From Schistosoma haematobium (Eukaryota > Platyhelminthes > Trematoda > Strigeidida > Schistosomatidae), in the NCBI RefSeq assembly GCF_000699445.3, contig NC_067200.1:10705450-10769449 (forward strand): a stretch of 64,000 bases of DNA, given 5' to 3'. A program made the translations under genes and the position numbers. This document shows positions 44,901-59,900 of the stretch, piece by piece. The stretch's first letter is position 1. The number at the start of each line of letters is the position of its first letter. Under the pieces are notes generated by a model. It saw nothing but the letters and a program-made list of their open reading frames with translations. It was not told the origin of the DNA and made no database searches.

Positions 44901-47900
44901 TAAATTTCCTTGTTTTCGCTCCAAAAGAGAACTTTTCACCTTCATGTCGTATTTTCCACTTGAGAGAATCTTCAACGCTATTCGTCTGTTGTGTATTTTT
45001 AGTATGCTATTTTTGCTACGCTTCCTAAGGACAGTTTTATGCTGTATATATACGTTTGATTTGTGTCTGTTATTATTCACTCATGCTTCTGGCTTATGGA
45101 ATATACTTTCCCGTTCCATGCTTGGACTTCTTCCTCTAGTTAGCGGGGCTGGGACGCATCAGAATATCTAGCTTACTGGTCTTCGGTCACAAGTCTTTGT
45201 TCCGTTCGCATACTAAGTGGACTCGTAATAGCTTCAAACGTAGCAAAGGTGCTGTGGAGAGAAACGATAATTTGATGTGTTCAACTTAGAGTCAAATAAT
45301 TCTTGAGGAACTGATGTTCCCCACAGAATTCAAACCTATTTCACTGTCAGAAACGTTATTGATAAGCTATTTAAGCTTAAACGGACACAGTTTTTAGTGC
45401 TGATCGACTCCTATGTGTTAGGTTTCAGTATTATCAATAAACTGAGTGGTTTATCATCGCGATGAACACGATGTGATATTAAATGAACGAAGGTGAACTT
45501 TTGAAAACATAAGTGTCGAGTAATTTGGGACTTACGTATTTTTCTGTACATTTTTGACAAAAACTTTAGTAAACAATTTTCCTGCCTTCTTCGGTCTTTT
45601 CAATTCGCGACTGTGTATTCAACGTGTTCGAGTGTCGAAGTTGAATCCCCTAACAACCGTAATCAATTAGCGAACTTAACATTCAACTCATCTTAAATGT
45701 TCATTACAGTTGTGTATCTTTTGTGTTATTTCGTGAACTCAAGCCATACATATTGAAATACAGCACAACAAGTAAATCCAAGACCTAATACAATATTTAT
45801 ACACTACGTGAAATTTGTAAGACATTTTCAATAACTCCTGAAACAACCTAACCCGAACCTTCGTGAAGATAAAACGTAATGAGAAGTAATTCCCACCCCA
45901 AAAGATGAAAAGAAAAAGTCATTGATACTTTTCTGATGTCTTTTAGGGGTGGGAGTGAAGGTAACTAACCAAGAAGCGGGTGCGTTAGTGACTAAACGGT
46001 AAACGGGTAGTCAGAAAAATCAGAAATGTCGGACATGAAAAATGATTATTTTTGGGTTGATACTTGCAGTGTTGATTATAAGTAACTGATTTTTGTCGGA
46101 GATAGTAGTATTCTTATCACACATAGATCGATAGACGGACATAAAAATGAGAAAAAAAGGGGAAAAAATAACATATTCTTTTAAAAAAACCACCACTAAC
46201 CGGTAATACGTATGCCTGAATGAATCGCTCTGTTAAACTGTTCACGTAGTGTATTTACACGTTTCTCGTGAATAGCGAATTCATCCAACAAAATCTACAG
46301 TAAGGGGAAAAAAATACAAGAGAAAGTAAAAAAAACAAAGGACATGCATCAAACTTCTGGCACCGAAACAGTATGCCGACAACATCCCACAATTCTATAA
46401 GTTAATCAAATAGACTTATGCTGAAAGAAAGGCTTAGATCAATAATTGTACTCAGTGGTTAATTGTCGTTGAAAATTCAGAGTGTATAATTCAATGAAAA
46501 AGAAACGGCATGTAAGAGATTGTATCACGTCTCGTTGTGTTTATGAGTTTACATATGTGTGTGACCATGCATAAAAAATAGAAGTAGTTGTAATAAATAT
46601 GTCAGGGTCTCTGAACATGTACCAAAACAGCTATAGAAATAAATCAAATGACTCAATCAAAGCAAACGACAAACATCTATCGTTAAACACATAGTTGAAA
46701 CAATTCATAAGATTGATCTTAAATCGACCTTCGTGTATTTGTACAAGTATTCGGATACATAAACAATAGTTCAACTGGTTTCACAAACTTGAAAGAACTA
46801 CCTAGAGATAGAGCAACATCGTGGCTTGAGGCATTATCAGACGTATCTTAGAAAGAATTTACTGGCGGTCCTGTTGTAATTTCCTTCTACTTTCTTCATA
46901 AAGTGAGAGAAACATCTTTCACTGAAATTGATAAGTCTTGTTGATCGAATGCTATAGTCGTTTTCCTAAGCTATTCCGGTAACCCGCAGACTAGAACTGC
47001 ACAGCGACTTGAACACCAGAGAGAAGACGCAAGTATGAGAGAAAATACTTTATCCCAAGGTTCATTTTTGTACAGAAAACCATGGGTATTTATAGATGTT
47101 GGCGTCTGTTAAATCAACATCATATTTCAGCCAATCCGTTAACGACATATTATGCTACCGACCAATAGTAGCACGCCAAGTTGGAATTCTAGAATGTTCC
47201 ATCATACTCTGACTCGCTAGGACTCTTCGGCTCCTTTTGGGCCTCTGGAGGCTCCGTTGAAGTTCTCTGGAAACCGACTCAACAGAAATAATCCTTCTTC
47301 GTTGTACTTTTCTTAATTGAACTGCTTCTCTTGCTATTATATTTATTACTTTCACTTCCATACAGTAATTTCTATTCAGTTATGTTCTGTTTTTCATGGA
47401 AGTTATCTTCTTTTCTTGAATCTTTTCACAATCTCATTTTATTATTGTGTGTTGCAAAGATATTTTGGTGTCCATTTTATTAATATTTATGTATTTGAAT
47501 AAATAAAATGAATATGGATTATATACCTAAAATTATTTGTTAAAACTTACAGTATGAATATCGTTTAATTTACATTCGAATGGATCATCTTTAATTTCAA
47601 TAATGAATTTCTATTTAGAAATAGAAAACAAATGAAATGAAACAAAACAAAACTGTAAGTATTATTGGGCTAAGCGGTTTAAAGTTGATAGTTTTTAAAA
47701 TAAATTAATAGTAAATAAATAAGTAAACATTGAACAGAATGTTAGTATTTAAGCGTAATAAGACATTAGTGATAGGCCACAATAAGTATAGAATCCGAAT
47801 TTCTGACGTTTTGTAACTCAATGTAAATGGCTTCATCAAAGTCACTAAGTTAATCAAATAAACACAAGTCTAAACAGTATTGTAGTACTTAATACTTCAC

Positions 47901-50900
47901 AACTACGTGGAGTATTCTAACTTTTGGACAGACCCTATCAGTTATTCGCTTTTGTTTTTCTATGAACGTAAATATATATGTGTGTTCATCATATAATCTC
48001 GTCGACAAATATCTTGTTTTCCTGTTTGATTATAAATATGGAAGCGTTTTATAGAATCTATTTGACACATCTGCTTTCTCTACTTTTCATCTTATAGTGT
48101 GTCTGAGTAAATAATTGTCCGAAATAAACCCATCCAACTTAATTTGAACCTGGCTTTTATTACCGCCGTTACCCAAATGGGGTTGGTCTAAGTAAAATTC
48201 CAGCGAAAGTCAATACACTGTCACAGTATACAAGAACAAGGGAGAAGTTTTACTTCAGTACAAAAGTCAATGCCATGTCGTTTTAAGCCAAAGTGAGTGA
48301 CTGCGAAATATTACTCTGTGTGTTTGTGTGTATGTTACTTGATGTGTGAAGTGTAAAATTTGTAGAGTCGACGTTTCTATGTGTATGTCGATGGTGTGAT
48401 AGATACATCGAGTAAAATGTAGTTGTTTGGATAAACAGTCCGAATCCGAACTGGACTTTGACTCAATAGTCCAAAAGAACTCTTCTTCAGACCCGAAGAT
48501 TACAGGTTCAACCCTCGGTGCATAGTATTGAGGAACAACTCTGATGATTCTCATAATTCGCGGTTGTCTAACTAACATCAAACCATACTGTAAACTATGA
48601 ACTTCTTCAATCACCTTTCAAATACAGTATATCACACACCTTAATATAAATAATCAAAATTCTCCCTAAAAATGGTGTATATTAAGCATTTTCTGGAGGA
48701 TAACATCTTTATTCACAATCTTAAGACATTTACCTGATTCTATATATATGGTTAGATTTATTGAAATATTTTGAATAACTTGGTTTACAGACATTAAAAT
48801 AGAAAAGGTTCTTTATCAAAGAATGCAAAAATACCCATGAAAAAAAACTTCAGTTGAAAACGACATTCGCATATCTATTGACATACTTTGATATGAATAA
48901 TCCTATCCTGTTTAATATATGATGTTGACGGTTGTATAAAATCTTTTCGAGCAGTTGACGATGAAGATATTTCAAACTTCGATGGTGATGATTGTATAAA
49001 TGTTGGCGAAGATTGATCAAAAATGTAATCGTTTACATGAAAATATGTAATATTACCAGAGTGTAGTTTAAGTAAGAATTTTCTGACACATGACGCCTAA
49101 GATATAAATTAGAGGAAATAATCCTAATAAAAGTTAATTACAATTAATAACTAACAACCATATTAGTAAGGAAACATAAATTAATCTAGGTGTTTATTAC
49201 TTAACAGTAGTTTTGATGTGTTAAGAAGTCTTTTTGAGAAAAATTTCCCTAATAAATTTTGGCTGTTTATATGATTGACTACTTTCGCTTTTAACTCGAA
49301 AGTTTCTCAATGTTGTTTAAGGTGTGTAATAAATTAACAGTAACTTAGGAAAGATACAAGATATAATAAAAGTTTATGCAACACGAAGTGTGAGAATACA
49401 AAAATACAATCATTCAAGTGTTTAATGATTAAAAAACAAAGATATCAATTATGACTTCAAGTAGGAGACAATTCTGTAATTCCAACTTTACTAATACTAT
49501 CTGTAAGCGTTAAACAAGTTTACAATATATTTCGTCTCTAAAATAACATACTGAAGAATGTGAACACGTTGATAGTAGAACATGTTCAGAAGGAACCAGG
49601 CATAAATGTAAAATTATCATATGAGTGTTTTGATAAGCAGGGATAATAATAACAATAATAATATTAATGGTGATAACTACAGATAGCAACTAAAGTTGAT
49701 TAATGCTTCTGACTATTCATTGCGTTTATATCATTTTAACGCATCAAATGGGTACAAAGTAAAGATAACTATGAAATAAACCAACTTCTGAATAACGATG
49801 AAACCGAGAAATACTTGATGAAATAATTAATACTGCGTAATCAATGTATCCATTCACAACGATAATAATAATGTTGCAGTTGGGTATTAGCTAGCAATGA
49901 AATGAAGGATGTGCATTCTATCGTATTTGAGACTCGTCGGTTGGATGCATCTGCATCCTGATGTGAGATATTCACACAGAGATTCGAATCCAGTACCTTT
50001 CGCTTCAAATATCAATAGGTTATCCATTAAGATATAGAGTACCGTTAGCCAGTAGCCTAGTGGGTAATTTGTTGGCATGCGAAACAAACAGTACTTAGGT
50101 TTCACGATCTGTCTAAACATTAACACTGCCGTATGAAAGCACATCTACCTAAGGAGACACAAATAGGAGTCCACTTCTAACCATGATCTAATTTTAATAA
50201 AAATGATTGTGACTACTTAGGTCTGTTATGGCTAATAGGGTTTCGAACCAAAGTTCTTCGATTAAGCCTGTTCAACTTACAAGTGTTACTCCTTTTTTGG
50301 TGTCTCCCTCTAATTTTCGATGCAATGTATTCTTTGGATTGCCTCTTTTTACCTCGTAGACCTCGTGGTTTTGAGGGAGTTTGGTGATTTTCTCAATGTA
50401 TGTCCGATCCATTTTCAGTGTTCTATTCCTAATTTCCACTTCATCTAGAAGCTGGTTTGTTCTGACACAACAGGTTGTTGCTAATTGTATACAGACAACA
50501 GATCTGAAGTTTCTTGCATAGATAACCATTTATAGATTTCTATACCTTTTCGATGATGGTTGTAGTAGTTCTCAAATTTTCAACTACGTACAATAAAACT
50601 ACTTTGACGTTGGAGTTGAAAACTAACTTTGACTTTGTGTGATAGTGTCAGTTATTCTTCAATTGTGGGAATGTTAACTTTACTTTGCACAGATTCCCTT
50701 GGGAGGTACATATATTAACGGAAAATGACCGATCATAGTAGTTTCTAATCAACAATAGTGAAATATAAAACTTTACAAATAGTAATTATTATTATAAACG
50801 TATCCAAATAAACTTCGCAATCCAAGCAAATCAATAAGCCAACCAACCTCTTGATAAATATCACGAAATATATATCGATATGGAAATGTAACGTAAAATA

Positions 50901-53900
50901 GATCCATATAAAATTCCCTGTGCAAAAAAAGGAAATGAAAGAAAATAATGAGGAAGTTTTTTTCGAAAAAGTGCTTTGTTTCCAAAAGTTAATTAAAATA
51001 ATCGCAAGTAATATAATTTGAAAATGAAAAAAAAAAAGACTAAGAGAAGTTAAAATTTGTAGGAAATTAAGATTAACCAGGGAATATTCGAGGAGAACCG
51101 AACAGATTTTTTTTATCCCAGCACAAGACTCCTCAGAATCGAGAACACAAACATAAAATAGCTGTCAGGAGTTTAATGTAGAAGCGTTAAACTAGGTAGT
51201 GATTGAGTTTGTGTTTGATGAAACCGTGGCACGAATTCGGAAAATGTCATTTGTAGATTAGGATAGACACCCGTCTACCAACCAAATGATGAGTATATTG
51301 AGCAGCGATTTGCTTCATGGATGTAAATCTAACGTCTAAGAATGAAGTGTATTTATAGGTTACTAGAATTTGACCATTAATGATTTCGAAGCATTCTTCT
51401 TGTATAACGGGGTCACCGAGTGAGTGTATGTGTGTGTGTGATACAGCCAACATGGATCAATCATTGACAACAATATATTGTGTTAATAGCAACCTGTCTA
51501 GATCCATCAGACTGAGTATCCGTCAAACGGCTAAAGCAATAGCTCTTCGGATCGATAATTCAGAGATATGCATCCCGAAGAAATATACCCAACCGTTGCT
51601 TTTACCTTGTCCAACTTCTGACCTAAACGGTCAACAATCACTTTGATGATATGAGAATGACACTCACCCCTATTTACTAATTTTTTTACCTGATTCACAT
51701 TTTTCTAAATATTACGTGACTATTCACCAAATATCGATTTCATTTGAAACTATAATATTATTATCTCTTTCATCTCATGTTATCCACATTTATTCTGATC
51801 ATTATATCTACAATTTCGTCCTCTTTTTATGAAAATCGTGTCTAAATAAGATAAGCATAAGCTTCCGCTTTAGACTACATCAATTTCCAGCTATAAATGT
51901 ACATGCTCTTGTGAGCCAGGTTACATTGACCACACAAAGTGTACACATTTTCCAAACGCGTCTCAGAATATTACTCGATGTGGCTTTTATAATTAGGAAA
52001 TCCAAAGCTGTTACTAGCTCAATACAGGAACGTCTGATCAACTCTGGGCATGTTTCTCCAAAGAAAGTGTCCATTCAGTCGAAAGAATTGAACCAAAGAG
52101 AGGTCGAATCCAAAATTTATACACTGCTGAGATGTTGATGATCCACCAATCCAAGCACGAAAATTTCATGCAAAAGAGATACATTCAACCGCTCATCGTT
52201 TCTTGACCCTAGTTCTCTTCTCAAGTACGTTTTGGTTTTATTTTTGTTTCTTTCAATTATTACTTTTTAAGCCGTAATCATTTATTATTAGTCTCTGTCA
52301 ATTTTTCATACTGATAATTCAGTTGCTGTTACTACATTTATTTTTTCTTCATTTTTTGTTAGGTATACAATTGTCCGTCTTATACTTTTGACCCGTAAAT
52401 TATTTTCATTCTCCTAATCTACTCTAAACACTTGATCATTACACAATCTTTTTTCGATATTTGAAATTTCGGATCACTTTAAGGAGTGATCTGTTCTATC
52501 GTCCTATAAACCTTAATATTTACCAAACAACTATAAATACGAATGTGACAGCTTAACAATCTCTTATTTTGATTATCTTACAATGTTATTTAAACTTCCA
52601 ATATGGGGTTATAAAGATTATTGAACTGAGATCAGTTAGTGTATTCAATGCAATTGTATTCAACCTATGAACTTATTCAAAGTCGTTCAAAATTATTAAC
52701 AGATAAACATTGACGAAGTTATTATGTTTAAACAAGGTAATCGCTATCATAGAACAGACACCAGATTAATGAATTCTAAAAGACAATATTGTCACTTTTG
52801 CTTTACGACGGTGACATGTTACCGAATTTTAAAAGGAGTTATTTTTTTTTTTAATTTAAGAAACGTCTTGAGATTTATATGAGTTTTACTCATTTTTTAA
52901 ATTTGGGATTAATTCTTTTATTTCCAGTATGGGGTAGTGGAAATTGTTGGGTTTCACTAAAATCATGAGCCGATCAAAGTTAGGCCACCATTGAAAATCT
53001 AAAAGCACTGGACGCTCGTTTTGTCTTAGTATGAGCAAACACTTAAGCTCCAGAGGCGAGAACGAAGATTTTGGGTTCCATTCCCGCGTGCAAGATCGTC
53101 CATGAGTACTGCTGAGAAGTTTCATAATAGAACAAAACCTCTATCCAGTCCTTCCATTATTCCTTTTTGTCATTATTGTTATGACGCGAATTTGAATATC
53201 AATCTTTTCTATTAGGATTTTCATATTATTTATCACATAAGTATCCCACCATTTAAACAGTTTTTATGATGATTATTTCATATTTATTACCATTTTATCA
53301 ATCCTTAACGAAGAGAACATTTCTGATTTAATCGTTATAGAGTGTGTATACTGATTTTTAATGATTATTGTAACGTTGTATGCAGTTGGTGAGAAACCAT
53401 TGAAATAAAAGGAATTCAAGTTATTCTGCTACGTTTGTTGCTTTGTTGCTAGATTTAAACTTATTTAACTTACTAACGATGAACACTTAGTCATTTTAAA
53501 TTACTAACAATTTTGCCATTTACAAACAAATCTAAATGCACATAGGCCATAACTTTAAACGATGTATTTTGCTTTTGTATATATATGAGAGAAAGAGGGG
53601 AACTTACCAAGAAGGATTGGCTCGAGTAAGGAAACCCATTTTTAAATGTTCTGTACGATGTTGAATATTTTCTGGTCTTTGACGTATCTTTAAATTCTAA
53701 ACAGAAGAGTATCAAATGAAGTTGATAAGTATTGAATGATAAAAATTTACTTAAATGTTTTTTGTTTGTAACCTTCCAATTAAATTAATCGCGATTGAAT
53801 AATTAGGTTTCATGAAAAGGTTTCGACACAGTAAATACAATTGAATAGTAAGTAGATACATCGGTTATCACAGAAACAGTGTATTTCAATATAGAGTTTA

Positions 53901-56900
53901 TATAAATCTATACTGGGTGAAATAAGTTACATTATTATTCAAGTTTTAAAAGAAAAATTTTCAAATCCTGTCTAAGATTTAGGCACAATGAATTGAATAG
54001 CAGAAAAACTTTCCAGTTGAAATTTGACTTAGCCAGTATTCATTAGTAAGATGTATCTATCATCTTGAGGAAACTGATACAGTTTGTAAGGTTTGAACCC
54101 GGGTGAATTAACTTTACAACAGTTTGAAAAGTTATCGATGACCAGCATCAACTATTATAATTTACTATTAGATGGTAATAGCTTTTATTTAAGTGATAAT
54201 TATATTGTATTGTAAAGGTTGTAAAAGTTGGAATTAATTTTCGAATTATTGTTAACCATATTATAGTTATGTAATTACTAAATAACTGGATTATTATCTC
54301 TATGTATTCTCTTTATTATAAGCTTCTAGTTAACACACTAAGCCTTGGTAGATGACTTGCCAGCTAATAATTGACAGTCTCCCCGAAGCCTAGAAACCAT
54401 TTCTTTTGTTAATATGTCATCGTGATTTTTTATTTTATGATATGATGAGGTCCATTATGTGTTGCATATAAACCGACGTATGTTTGGAACATAATAATAA
54501 TATGTAGAGAAAGTTTGTGCAGTCAAACATTTTAGTGAAAATTATTTACCTGAAATACAGCGATTGTTTGATCTTCACACATAATCACTGCATGCTCACA
54601 ATTCACTTTCAATCGACTAGAAACAATACAACCGATATCATTTTTATTGTTATCATCATCCATATTAGTATTATTCGTTAACAAAACTTCTCTGTTTTTA
54701 CTGCCATTACTACTGCTAATGTTACTGTCAGTAGTAGTTATTGTCTTTGAATTATATTGAAATGAGGTATTTTTTACACGTACTATGATAAAATGTTTAC
54801 TTGTTAATAGTTTAAAATGGAATTGAAAGTATGACTGAATTGGTTTTATGCTGAAATGCCAACCATTACTACTATTTAGTTCAATAGTATTAGCAGCAGT
54901 AGTATTGTTGATTGTAGGGACTAACAATTGGCCACTTGTATTTGATGAATTATTGAATGACTAGAATATAATAAAGAAAACAAGAAATAAACAGTTAAGG
55001 ATATATATATAAGGGCCGTTTAGAGAAATCGTCAGAGGATGATTATCACCGATAGAGGTGGGTGAGTAGTTCGATGAAAAGGCCATTATTACAAAGAAAA
55101 AAGCAAAAGATTTTCAACTTAAATATCGGCATAGGCCACTGAATAATAGGATTAAACTTCACCCATATTGTTACCAGTATTAACAATTGTAAGTGGCAAT
55201 GTCCACAACATTCATATTAGTGTATTATAACCGGAAATCAATTGGGTTGCGGTATAACAAATAGTAGTACTGATTTTAAATTTACCACTGCTGGATGAGA
55301 TTCGAATTTCGAAATACTGCAGTAAAGAGATATAAAGAACAAAATGTGTTTAACTAAAGATTCGATCACAATTAGTCAATGCCGGTCATACAGTCGGTAT
55401 AAACAAATTGATTGTAGTAATTTACAATATGCCTACTACTTTTACTTAAGGGGATCGATCTTATCTCCCAAATATTGTAAAAGCTATAAGGATTAGAGCT
55501 AACAAACCAAGTCTTTGAACTTGTAAGAAATTCGCAACACCAATCTCGCTTCCTTGATCGGACTAAGCTTTGCAAACAAATTTAATGATTATTTTTACTC
55601 TCTTTTTCGTTTATTTTTCTTTATCTCTTTATCAAATATATTTTTCACTGTGTACTAATTTGAAGTATCTTCCTATTATGCAATTTTTATGATTTTTGAT
55701 GAATGTTATATCAATGTGTACTTTTCCACGTTTTTGGTCGACTTCATGTTATGAAACATTGACTGAAGTTTTTATTATTTTTGCTACAACCAGTAAACCT
55801 GTCAGTAAATTATCAATTTTTACTGTTTACTATGTTCTGTTATGTAATCTATTCCACTGTTGTTAATGACTCAAAAATTACTTTGATGGGTTTAATATTT
55901 TCATATATGCATATAAACACATCACTGTATATAATTGCTAAGTTTGAAGCGGTTACGAGTTCACATAGTATGCGAACGGAAACAAATACTCGGTGACCAA
56001 AAACCAATAAGCAAACTATTTGATGCGTCCCAACCCCGCTAACTAAAGGAAGAAGTCCAAACTTGGAATGGGGAAGTATATTCCGCAAACATACAGAAAC
56101 GAGCAATAAAAACAAGCACAAATCAAAAGGAAATTACAGAGCACAAAACCGTCCTTGAGGAGAGTTGAAAAATAGCATACTAAAAGACACAACGAACCAA
56201 TCGCACTTAAGATTCTCTCAAGTGGGAAATACGACATGAAGGTGAAAAGAGCGCCTTTGGCGCGAAAACAAAGAAATTCAAGTTTTCTAAATAAAATTAC
56301 AAAATTAGGTCCTTTCCCAAGTGAGTTCTGGGAATCTAACGACCCCAACAATAATACAGTGAAGCACGGTGAGGATGTAATTGTAAACAACATTATTGAT
56401 TTAAATGTATTGTTGACGTTTAACAAAACTGACTACAATGCAATCAACAAGACTTAATTGAAACACATTTAGAAACATATCTGAAGATATGAAGATAGAT
56501 TGTCGTTTTTTTTATAAATTATTTTAAATTAACTTAAGGCGGCATCATCTATACATCACATTACTTAGTTTAAAATGAAGAGCAATAGTTCAGCCTACAA
56601 GATGGTAGATATTAACTGACGGAAAAGTCCTGAAATGAGAGCTCAACGCATACTGCGAAATCCAGATTTCTTTCAGCCACTTTAACACAAAAAATTTTCC
56701 ATCTTATAAATACATCGTTAAATAAACTCTCGAAGATTATTTAATTAACAAACATACACTACATGTTAAATTTCTTCATAATTGTTGTTAAGTTCGTTTA
56801 CATTCTCTCTATCTTATCAAGTCCTTTGCTGTGCATTGTTTTATGCTACTTATTAATATTCAGTAAACAGTGATATTGCTAAAAATTACAACGCATATGT

Positions 56901-59900
56901 TATCGTGCAATATGCCAAGAAATTTACATATACCTGCTGTATTTATTATTATGATAACTTTCTCTCAACCAGTGTAACAGTTATTTTCAACTTTGTTCAA
57001 TGGTTGAATCTTTATCTAAATGCAACGGTATCCATATTTGTATACTCTTGGTTCATTTTCTGCTTGTTTATACTGTTATCAATATTAGACAGTTATCAGC
57101 TGTCCTTGACAATATCGTATGTTATGTTGTTACTATTGCAGAAAGCCTTTTTCTTTTTAGACCTACATATGCGCTAATCACCTAACGAGTTGAGATTGTA
57201 ACTAATTTACACTTAATTCCCTAATAAAGAACCGCGTTTTAGACAAATTATTGTTTTATGAACTTAATCCATATCTCAATTGCGTGATTAGACGCTTCGA
57301 TAGAATTGACACATACATAAACACTGAAAACCTGGAAGTACTGGACAATCGCTTCGTCCTAATATAGGACTCCCCAGAAGTGTGCATACACGACCATTCA
57401 GTCTTCGTCCTCAGAAAATTAGTAAAAAAGATTATCATCAATATATTAATCAATTAAAAACTTACTACAGTATTGAACTGTTTGAACAACTTCCTATGGA
57501 ATTGTTTCCAAGAATGTAATAAATTGTAATAGCACAAATGAAATCCTAGTGACCAGATGAATTCACACGATTGATTATTTGGTGAAATTTCAATAGACTG
57601 ATTAAGATGTTTTATTACAGGCACATTAATACAACAATACAGGAAAAAAATTACAATATTTGTAATTCAATCTAAGAAATAGGTTTAATAATAACGAAAG
57701 AAACTTGAATGTTCTTCACAAGAACACTGAACAAACTATGATAGAATATTGATAAGATTTGACCTATGGATAATTAACTCATAACTAGATCATATGTTAC
57801 ACATGGGTTATGAAATAACCGACCTTAAATTGACAACTATATTAAGTGACAAACAATAGTTGATTGACGAAAATCGTAAACAGTTCGAAACAGAGTGAAC
57901 CAGAGTAGACAAAAAAGTAGTCCTGTATTGGTACTATAAATAAATACGTCTATTTTCTCACACTGGCCATAATTCACATCTTATATTTATCAAGGTTGAA
58001 CGCAGATAAAAGCATCAAAATTATACTATAGAAGATAACCAAGTTTAAGATAAGCAGTTATTCTACTGATAATCACTTTGCGTCACTGTATCAATATGAA
58101 GTTCGATAGCTAACCCTGCTACCTAAATTCGTTTAGTATAGCTATTTTACTTATGAGTAACTAGGATATCATCGGGTAATTTTCTGCCTTGTATTTCGTT
58201 GGTTAATCGTAAACTAACTCATCACTTATATGCATAGGAGATCGTAGAATTTTCATTGCTTACATGACGAACTGATCTTAGCTAAACAATCAATGAAAAC
58301 TAAGAAGGACTGGATGGCTTTTTCTTCCTAGTATGGAGTTAATCAGCAGTACCCACTCACGAACCCACCGGGGATCGAACATAAAACATTCGGATCTGGA
58401 AAGCAGTGTGAAAAGGTCAAGCACATGATGTAGTGCTCGCGTTCGATCAGCGGTGAGATCGTAATACCGTACTATCAATAAATCTAATACTAAGAGGGAA
58501 AAGCCCGCTTAGGTTTTCAATGGTGGTCTAGCTAGACAGGGTCTGTCATATTCAACAAAAATGTTCTTTAATTTGTTGATACAGCTGTTTCTATCTACTC
58601 GACTACAAATTGAAATGGTCGTCTGTGTACTTGTCTGCATTGAACCAACTTGTTACACTTCACATATCAGTAACGAGACAGCAGATTTACGAAATAAAAC
58701 AAGAAGAATACCAGTGTGGATATTCACACTGAGAAACGACATCAGTGCCCGTCGCAACCAAATATATGCCGAAAACTTATAACATCAACGTTATATCGAG
58801 GCAATGTATTCGAGGATGAACATCTTCAAAACTAAAAATGATCAAGAGACAATGCAAACCCTTTCTAATGATAATTTCAACAATTAACACTGAAGAATTA
58901 AACACATGAAAAACAAACGTACTCGTTCGGGCAATTTAACATCAACATGAATTTCAGGTAATGACAAAACCAGATCATTTTTTATATGGCAACTAGATAG
59001 TATTGCATAACGACATGGTGATGAATTTGAGGATAATGATGCTGATGTTGACGAACAGCAAGATACAGTGTCCATACCATTGTCCAGTGTCTTATTACAA
59101 CTGTAAACTAATTTAGTTCCAGTTATAGTGACCTGTGATAGACTGTCTAATTTCAATGGTTGATATATAGGATTAATTGAACGAAATTGTGCAATAAAAC
59201 GTTGACTATCTACACGTAGCATAAGAAATGCTATATTTGAAAACAAAAACAAAAAATCAATGACATATATAAGTATTAAAGGTTGATGGATGGCAATAAC
59301 TAGTTTTTATGTACGTACACAACAGAAATAAAGAAAATACCAATCTTCGAAGACCGAAGTAACTGGAAGAGGAGTAAGGGCTGGGAATGTAAAATCAGCT
59401 ATTTGGAAGGTAAGTACTTTTACAGTAAAAAAAAATCTGCATATATAAATATATATACGGCTCTATAGAGATTACATTTTCAGTTTTTAAATCCCGAACT
59501 GATCTGAGTTAGACTATCGTGAGAAACCTGATAGCACTGAATGACCGTTTCATTATAATATGGGACTTCTCAGCAGTCCACATCCGCGAACCTAACATAG
59601 CGGATCCAAACAAAAACATTCGGTCTCCCACGTGGAACCTTAACCTCTAAACTAATGAGTCGGAATCCAACGGTGTTAGTGCCTCATTTCAACCAATTCA
59701 TGATGTTGCGCAACTCCTCATCCATTACCTGAGGTGGATAAATGAATCACACCCAACACGATTGACCTTCATTGTTTATGGCTTTTCACCAGAACTCCAA
59801 GAATTTGAAACTAGAAGCTAGTAGCTAATGAGCACATGATTGTCATCAGTATAGGGATTTGTGGATTGATGTACTTTCATAGTTGGAATTACGAGTCGAT

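Larger units (their letters stand above)
42446..45245 (+). mobile_element. Decayed Ty3/gypsy LTR retrotransposon with 3' LTR, antisense in intron 10
   Basis: Order is RT - RNase H - integrase - polypurine tract - 3' LTR, the Ty3/gypsy order. The 5' LTR, gag, protease and the start of RT are missing: similarity begins abruptly at about 42446. It lies in intron 10 of the BLTP2 gene in the opposite strand. Coding remnants are broken by stops and a frame change, so it is a dead copy. It resembles gypsy families described in Schistosoma (Boudicca, Saci), but I cannot say which. Confidence 0.93.

Noticed and set aside
50777..50847. Extension of exon 7 to a better-looking donor (GTAAAG at 50776)
   Set aside because: The longer form exits in phase 2 and then meets a stop in exon 8. 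Ending at 50848 keeps frame and matches the family across the junction.
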